64,000 nucleotides of DNA. Origin: Ceratobasidium sp. AG-K (Eukaryota > Basidiomycota > Agaricomycetes > Cantharellales > Ceratobasidiaceae). The position numbers and the translations under genes were made by a program. The DNA lies in assembly GCA_037039685.1 (NCBI GenBank), contig JAWNGF010000001.1, positions 4,774,001-4,838,000 of the forward strand, written 5' to 3'. Position 1 is the first letter of the stretch. Every line of letters starts with the position of its first letter. Positions 59,287 through 64,000 of the stretch are shown here, piece after piece. Under the pieces are notes generated by a model, which was given only the letters and a program-made list of their open reading frames with translations, did not search any database and was not told the origin of the DNA.

Positions 59287-60884
59287 ATGTCCGTGCCTAT
59301 AGCCCAAGCCTTTATCGGGAATGTCGTTCATACCCCTATACTTGGACAGATTGAGATTCTTCATGAGCAAGTTATTCTTGTTGATATTAATGGTATTATA
59401 GTGGAAGTGTGTCCTTTGGCAGCACCCTCTCCCGGCGCCCTACACTACTTGAATAGCATGCCAGCATCCGCCATCACTAGACTGCCTCCTACTAGTTTCT
59501 TTACGCCAACTTTTATAGACCTTCACCTACACGCACCACAGTTTCTATACCTTGGAACTGGACTACACCTGCCATTATTGATATGGTTGGACGAGTACGC
59601 ATACAGGGCGGAGGAGAGACTTGACTCGGATCCCGAGCTGGCGCGTAAGGCATGTTACGGTGTGCAGTTTATGAACGAGGCCCCGGTGTAGATATATTGA
59701 CGCGCTATGGCTGGTTAGGTGTATCTTAGACTAGCTCAGCGGTTGGCTGAGAATGGCACAGGCGCTGTGCTGGCATTTGGTACCATTAATGAGGATACAA
59801 AGTAAGTAGTTGGCTGTGGCGACATTTCGCCTCTTAATATCTGCTTGTACGGTAGCATTATACTGGCGGAGGCGTTTCAAGCCGTGGGTCTTCGAGCGTT
59901 TGTGGGCAAACTATCTATGGACCAGTCGTCTCGACCTTCCTACAGGGAGTCCTCAACCAGTGCCTCCCTTGTTTCTGCGCGATCCTTCATTCGGCGCTGT
60001 CGTGGGCTAGTTTCTTCATTACCAGTACCTCTACGACTAGTTGAACCGGTTTTAACGCCACGATTCGTTCCGACGTGTTCAGACGCCGTATTACGAGGGT
60101 TATCTCTTATCAGCCGTGGAGAGAACGTCAAGATACAAAGCCACTTGGCTGAAGCACATGATCAAATCGACTATGTCCGCCAGTCTAGGGGAAAATCTGA
60201 TATCGACATATTTCATGATGTGAGTACAAAGTATACCTTTTGCAGAGTATTGCTCTGAGATCAGAACAGGCAGGTCTACTAAGCCCACGAGCTATATTCG
60301 CCCATTGCACTTTCCTTGAAATGCCTGAACTCAGTCGGCTCCGTGAAGCTGGTTCTGCCGTTGCTCACTGTCCACTCTCAAATGCCTACTTTTCGACTCT
60401 CCCCTTCCGATTGCGAGAAGCCCTCGACATGGGACTCAAGGTCGGCCTTGGAACCGACGTGGCAGGAGGGTATCAGGTTGACATTATGAGTGCAATGCGG
60501 CAATCAGTGATCACATCTCGCATGCGGAACGGGTATCAGACTGAGCTTGTTCCGGGAGATGCACCGTTTAGCATTGACTGGAAAGAGAGTTTGTATTTGG
60601 CAACTCGGGGAGGAGCAATCTCGCTCAATTTGAATACGGGTATTATCCATCCGGGAGCGCCGTTTGATGTACAACGAAGTGAGTTGCCAGGCAAGCGGTC
60701 AGGTTGGCTGTATGCTGATTGATTTCTAGTCGACTTCTTCAACAGCGTTGGGGATGGACTGGGTGATATGGACTTTTTCGACATACCGACCGTCTTGACC
60801 GAACCTCTGGTCGAGAAATGGTGGTGTCTCGGAAACTCGGCCAATCGGCTAAACATGTGGATTCAAGGGAGGAAAATATTTTAG
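59287..60884 (+). CDS. GUD1: Guanine deaminase
   Basis: Amidohydrolase converting guanine to xanthine and ammonia in purine salvage. ATG 59287 (MSVPIAQAFIGNVVHTPILG). Zinc-site motifs: FIDLHLHAPQFLYLGTG (HxH, about 59515-59565), QSHLAEAHDQIDYVRQSRGK (about 60137-60195), ARAIFAHCTFL-type block read as PRAIFAHCTFLEMPELSRLR (about 60280-60340), AVAHCPLSNAYFSTLPFRLR and GLGTDVAGGYQVDIMSAM (about 60445-60500). It ends NRLNMWIQGRKIF at TAG 60882-60884. The intron 59650-59718 fits the family (ELARK to VYLRLAQRLAENGTGAVLAF) only with a GC donor (AAG|GCATGT). The intron after IFHD is 50 nt ending just before AGLLSPRA, not the 26-nt alternative. All metal ligands are present. Confidence 0.92.
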
Positions 60885-60974
60885 GTCTCTTGGGTATGGT
60901 GTCATGGGATGAGTACAAGGTCAACCTAGAAACCTTTGGGATTCTCCCTCAAAGTAAGCTACAGGAATAGGTTG

Positions 60975-61395
60975 TTAGTGTATCTCAAGGACTATACAAT
61001 AAACACCTACTCTTGTGAATTTTGGAACTTTGTGAATCCCCTTCCGGTAGCCCTTGGCGGACTTGACGAACGTCGTGTATTTATCCCTTGCGGGCATCTC
61101 GTGCTCTTTGGGCAAGGCGAGCGCTCGAGTCTAGTGAGGATGTTAGTTTTGCATATAATTACAGACACACATTCACTGACCAAGGCTGCACATTCTACCC
61201 CACTCGCTCTTACCGCCTCAATCACAGCGTCCACGCGCTTGAGTCGCTCCCGCTGGTTAGTTTTCCGTGTCGGTGAGAGCCGCCAAGGTGTCTTCCTATA
61301 GAATACCTGTATAATTGGTGTATATGTAGTACTAGTCGCACGTACCACAGCAGCCCCCCTAGATTTACTGAGCTGGGCCTAAATGCACCAAACAT
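60975..61395 (-). CDS. MRPL31: Mitochondrial large-subunit ribosomal protein L31 (fungal MRPL31/mL60)
   Basis: Fungus-specific mitoribosomal protein. Minus strand, three exons. [17 protein letters not shown] (ATG 61393-61395) joins across an intron (about 61295-61344, GTACGT to ATAG) to [20 protein letters not shown] and [18 protein letters not shown]. After another intron (about 61133-61181) comes [20 protein letters not shown], then [16 protein letters not shown]. The FRP.S...GGLLWK.PWRLS..RK..QR.RL.RVD pattern and the [14 protein letters not shown] end are diagnostic. The frame ends at TAA 60975-60977 after a short extra tail ([10 protein letters not shown]). The start gene order leaves only 90 bases to the convergent guanine deaminase stop and 145 to the divergent CCT1 start. 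Confidence 0.88.
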
Positions 61396-61540
61396 TTCGG
61401 AGTGGTGGAGATCAACTGCAAAAGTTGTCACTGTAACGCCTAGGGTCCTCATTACACCAAACCCTGAGAGCGCCTCGCGTCCTAAAATCGACTCTTACTC
61501 GACTCTTCATCTTTGTCGCGTATCCTCAAGTCCAGGCACC

Positions 61541-63612
61541 ATGTCTATGTTCCAACGTGACCCACGATCTGGGTAAGCTGGCTAGGCGATAAAGACACGA
61601 TATAAATTGACATTATGTTTCTAGTGTATTTTTGGGTGGAGACCGAGTTTCAGGGCAAGAAATACGCGACCAAAATGGTGAGTATCAAGATGCGAATCAC
61701 CCGGGTCTCGTTTACAAATATGATACACCAGTCATCGCTGCGCAGACTATTGCGAACATCGTAAAGAGCTCCCTTGGTCCTCTTGGCTTGGACAAGATGT
61801 TGGTAGATAACATTGGAGTCAGTCTAGGGCATGCTCGTTTGGCAGGTCCATTCCATTGACTTTACCTCAGGAAGTTACGATATCCAACGATGGCGCGACC
61901 ATTTTGAGTATGCTGGAAGTTGAACATCCCGCCGGCCGAATCTTTGTCGACCTTGCGCAAAAGCAGGACAAGGAGGTCGGCGATGGCACGACTTCGGTCG
62001 TAATCATAGCTGCCGAGCTGCTACGACGTGCCAATGAGCTGGTCAAGATGAAAATTCACCCGACGACTGTGATCACCGGATACAGGCTTGCGTGTCGCGA
62101 AGGATGCAAGTTTATGATGGATCAACTGAGTGTCAAGGTCGACTCGCTCGGTCGGGATGCGCTTGTCAATGCGGCCAAGACCTCAATGTCTAGCAAGATT
62201 ATTGGCAGGTAAGCCACTCTGTCGCTTTGGTCTGGGCAATACTCAAAGCACCAAAAGCGACGATGACTTGTTCGCACCAATGGCTGTCGACGCTATGCTC
62301 GCGGTCAAGACCACCAACCCTCGAGGGGAGGTCAAGTACCCCGTCAAGGCCGTCAATGTCCTCAAGGCACACGGAAAGAGCGCGCGCGAGTCGCTCCTGA
62401 TCAAGGGCTACGCACTAAACTGCACTGTCGCCAGTCAAGGTGGGTAGCCACATATAATGATTCTGGAATATTCTGACTGGAAGGTAGCCATGAAAACGCG
62501 CATCACCAATGCCAAGATCGCGTGTCTGGACATTAACCTGCAAAAGCAGCGTATGCAGCTCGGAATTCAGATTCTCGTTGATAACCCAGAGCAGCTCGAG
62601 GATATCCGCAGGAGGTACGCGTCACTTGCACATCCATCGCTCCCGTACTGAAAGCTCCTCCAGAGAGTCTGAAATTACACTCGAGCGCGTCCGCAAAATC
62701 CTGGCCTCGGGCGCCAACGTTATTCTCACGACCAAAGGTATCGATGACCTCTGCCTCAAGGAATTCGTTGAGGCCGGCGCAATGGCTGTCCGACGATGCA
62801 AGAAGGAGGACCTCAAGCGCATTGCCAAAGCGACCGGCGCGACCTTCGTTTCGAGTCTCGCGAACCTCGAAGGTGAAGAGACATTTGAAACGAGCTACCT
62901 CGGATACGCGGACGAGGTCGTCCAGGAGCGCATCTCGGACGATGAGCTCATCTTGGTGCGTGGTACCAAGGTCGTCAGTTCTTCGTCAATCATCTTGCGT
63001 GGCGCCAATGATTATATGCTGGACGAAATGGAGCGCGCGATGCATGATACGTTGTCGATCATCAAGCGAACGCTGGAAAGCGGTCTAGTCGTGCCTGGTG
63101 GCGGAGCGGTCGAGACTGCGCTAAACATTTACCTCGAGAACTTTGCTACAACCCTGGTGAGCACCCTCGGCCTGCAACTAAACTCACGCTAACAAGGAAA
63201 TAGGGCTCTCGCGAACAACTCGCCATTGCCGAGTTTGCGGCCGCATTGCTGATAATTCCCAAGACCCTCGCCGTGAACGCGGCCAAGGACTCGACCGACC
63301 TGACCGCCAAGCTCCGCGCATACCACCACGCGGGTCAAAACGCACCTGCCGGAGACCCCAAGCGCCAGCTGATGCGGTACGGGTTGGACCTCCTCAACGG
63401 CGAAGTCCGGGACAATATGAGCGCGGGTGTGCTCGAGCCTACGGTTAGCAAGGTTCGTAGCTTAAAGTCGGCGTTCGAGGCAGCCGTCTCGCTCCTGAGA
63501 ATCGATGACGCGATTCACTGTGCACCTGGTAAGCTCCATAGGATGCAGTGGACCCAATCTAACTTTTATTTCAGAGGCCAAGGGTGGCGAGGACGACGGG
63601 CACGGTCACTAG
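61541..63612 (+). CDS. TCP1: T-complex protein 1 subunit alpha (CCT1)
   Basis: Subunit of the cytosolic group II chaperonin that folds actin and tubulin. ATG 61541 ([11 protein letters not shown]), then [37 protein letters not shown] and [12 protein letters not shown]-binding and catalytic motifs follow: [20 protein letters not shown] (about 61870-61930), [20 protein letters not shown] (about 61965-62025) and, at the end, a Gly-rich [20 protein letters not shown] (about 63090-63150). Alpha-specific stretches include [20 protein letters not shown] and [20 protein letters not shown]. The end is [14 protein letters not shown] with TAG 63610-63612. The first large intron (about 61680-61730) removes an in-frame reading ([14 protein letters not shown]) that is absent from the family. 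About 555 residues, the normal size. Confidence 0.95.
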
Positions 63613-64000
63613 ACTCAAAAGCTGTAGTCTATGAAAATCTACCTGTAATCACACTATATTGTCTTGCTCAGTCGTGTCTTTATCAAAAAGGGTATAATGA
63701 CCAGTTGGCTTACTATCAACAAGCAAGAAACAAGCATACGTCCGGGATGTATGTATATGTACCAATGCGAGGTAGAGCAACAACAGGAGGAATGCCAAAT
63801 CTCATGTAAACTGAGGGTCCAATCTCGCAGACTGAAAACACCAGGCTTGAGAATGACGAAAAGGTGTAAAGGGATCAGGCTGTTCCGGACAGGCTACACA
63901 TTCAAGAGTAGAAGCACAAACAGGTCAGGTACTAAACGATTGGGCACAGAATGGAACCAAGGCGGGATTGAATTTCGTTCGGGGTTCGTGAGAGCATAAG
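63613..64000. other. 3' flank of CCT1, no gene supported
   Basis: 388 bases to the window edge. Openings of up to 110 codons lack any motif and carry no splice logic; it may be the 3'UTR of CCT1 and intergenic sequence. Confidence 0.4.

Noticed and set aside
60222..60247. 26-nt intron in guanine deaminase
   Set aside because: Too short for splicing; using the next CAG gives a normal 50-nt intron and joins IFHD to AGLLSPRA as in the family.

Overview
This window is nuclear DNA of a filamentous fungus, most likely a basidiomycete of the Agaricomycetes. Genes are dense, on both strands and not in operons. They are cut by many very short GT-AG introns, mostly about 42-70 nt, and often share very short intergenic spaces. 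Products match fungal-type families, including fungal mitoribosomal L31, PBN1/PIG-X, AIM34-like SAP protein, RHO4-type GTPase and PalI/SUR7. The lineage is an inference from gene structure and protein style; no rRNA or other marker is present to fix it. Coding coordinates below are outer limits (start codon to stop codon) of spliced genes.

Layout. 1-8.4 kb: the 3' part of NOP2 (25S rRNA m5C methyltransferase), a PalI/SUR7 membrane protein, a highly biased Ala/Glu/Pro/Lys-rich protein, and eIF2B epsilon. 8.4-10 kb: an unexplained 1.6-kb stretch. 10-21.2 kb: an intracellular GH3 beta-glucosidase with a PA14 insert, a UPF0538 (C2orf76-like) protein, a Ydj1-type DnaJ, a Nit2-type amidase with a likely mitochondrial presequence, a Gfo/Idh/MocA oxidoreductase, a small coiled-coil protein and SNRNP27. 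21.5-28.5 kb: a type II membrane glycosyltransferase candidate, a Fyv7-like protein, eIF1, an AKR7 aldehyde reductase and histone H1. 28.5-30.4 kb: a second empty stretch. 30.4-46.7 kb: a conserved fungal protein starting MGSS, an RRM-RRM-PUF protein, CAF-1 large subunit, TBP, a LOG-family enzyme, an RFC subunit, an AIM34-like protein and a dsRNA-binding-like protein. 46.7-64 kb: NUP133, COA8, an intron-containing tRNA-Val(AAC), a bifunctional PFK-2/FBPase-2, PIG-X/PBN1, RHO4-like GTPase, VPS23/TSG101, guanine deaminase, mitoribosomal L31 and CCT1.

The genes are mainly housekeeping: ribosome and translation (NOP2, Fyv7-like, eIF1, eIF2B epsilon, tRNA, MRPL31), chromatin and replication (H1, CAF-1, TBP, RFC), folding (DnaJ, CCT1), trafficking (VPS23, RHO4, PIG-X, NUP133) and small-molecule metabolism (GH3, Nit2, AKR7, PFKFB, guanine deaminase, LOG). 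I see no gene cluster for a secondary metabolite, no transposon and no CRISPR array.

Three sequence-level observations stand out. (1) Four places where a clearly conserved reading continues in another frame after an apparent one-base loss; these look like consensus errors or recent lesions. (2) Three or four introns that fit only with GC-AG borders. (3) An intron-bearing tRNA-Val. No convincing undescribed multi-gene system is visible; the best leads for novelty are the conserved orphan proteins and the long gene-free gaps.
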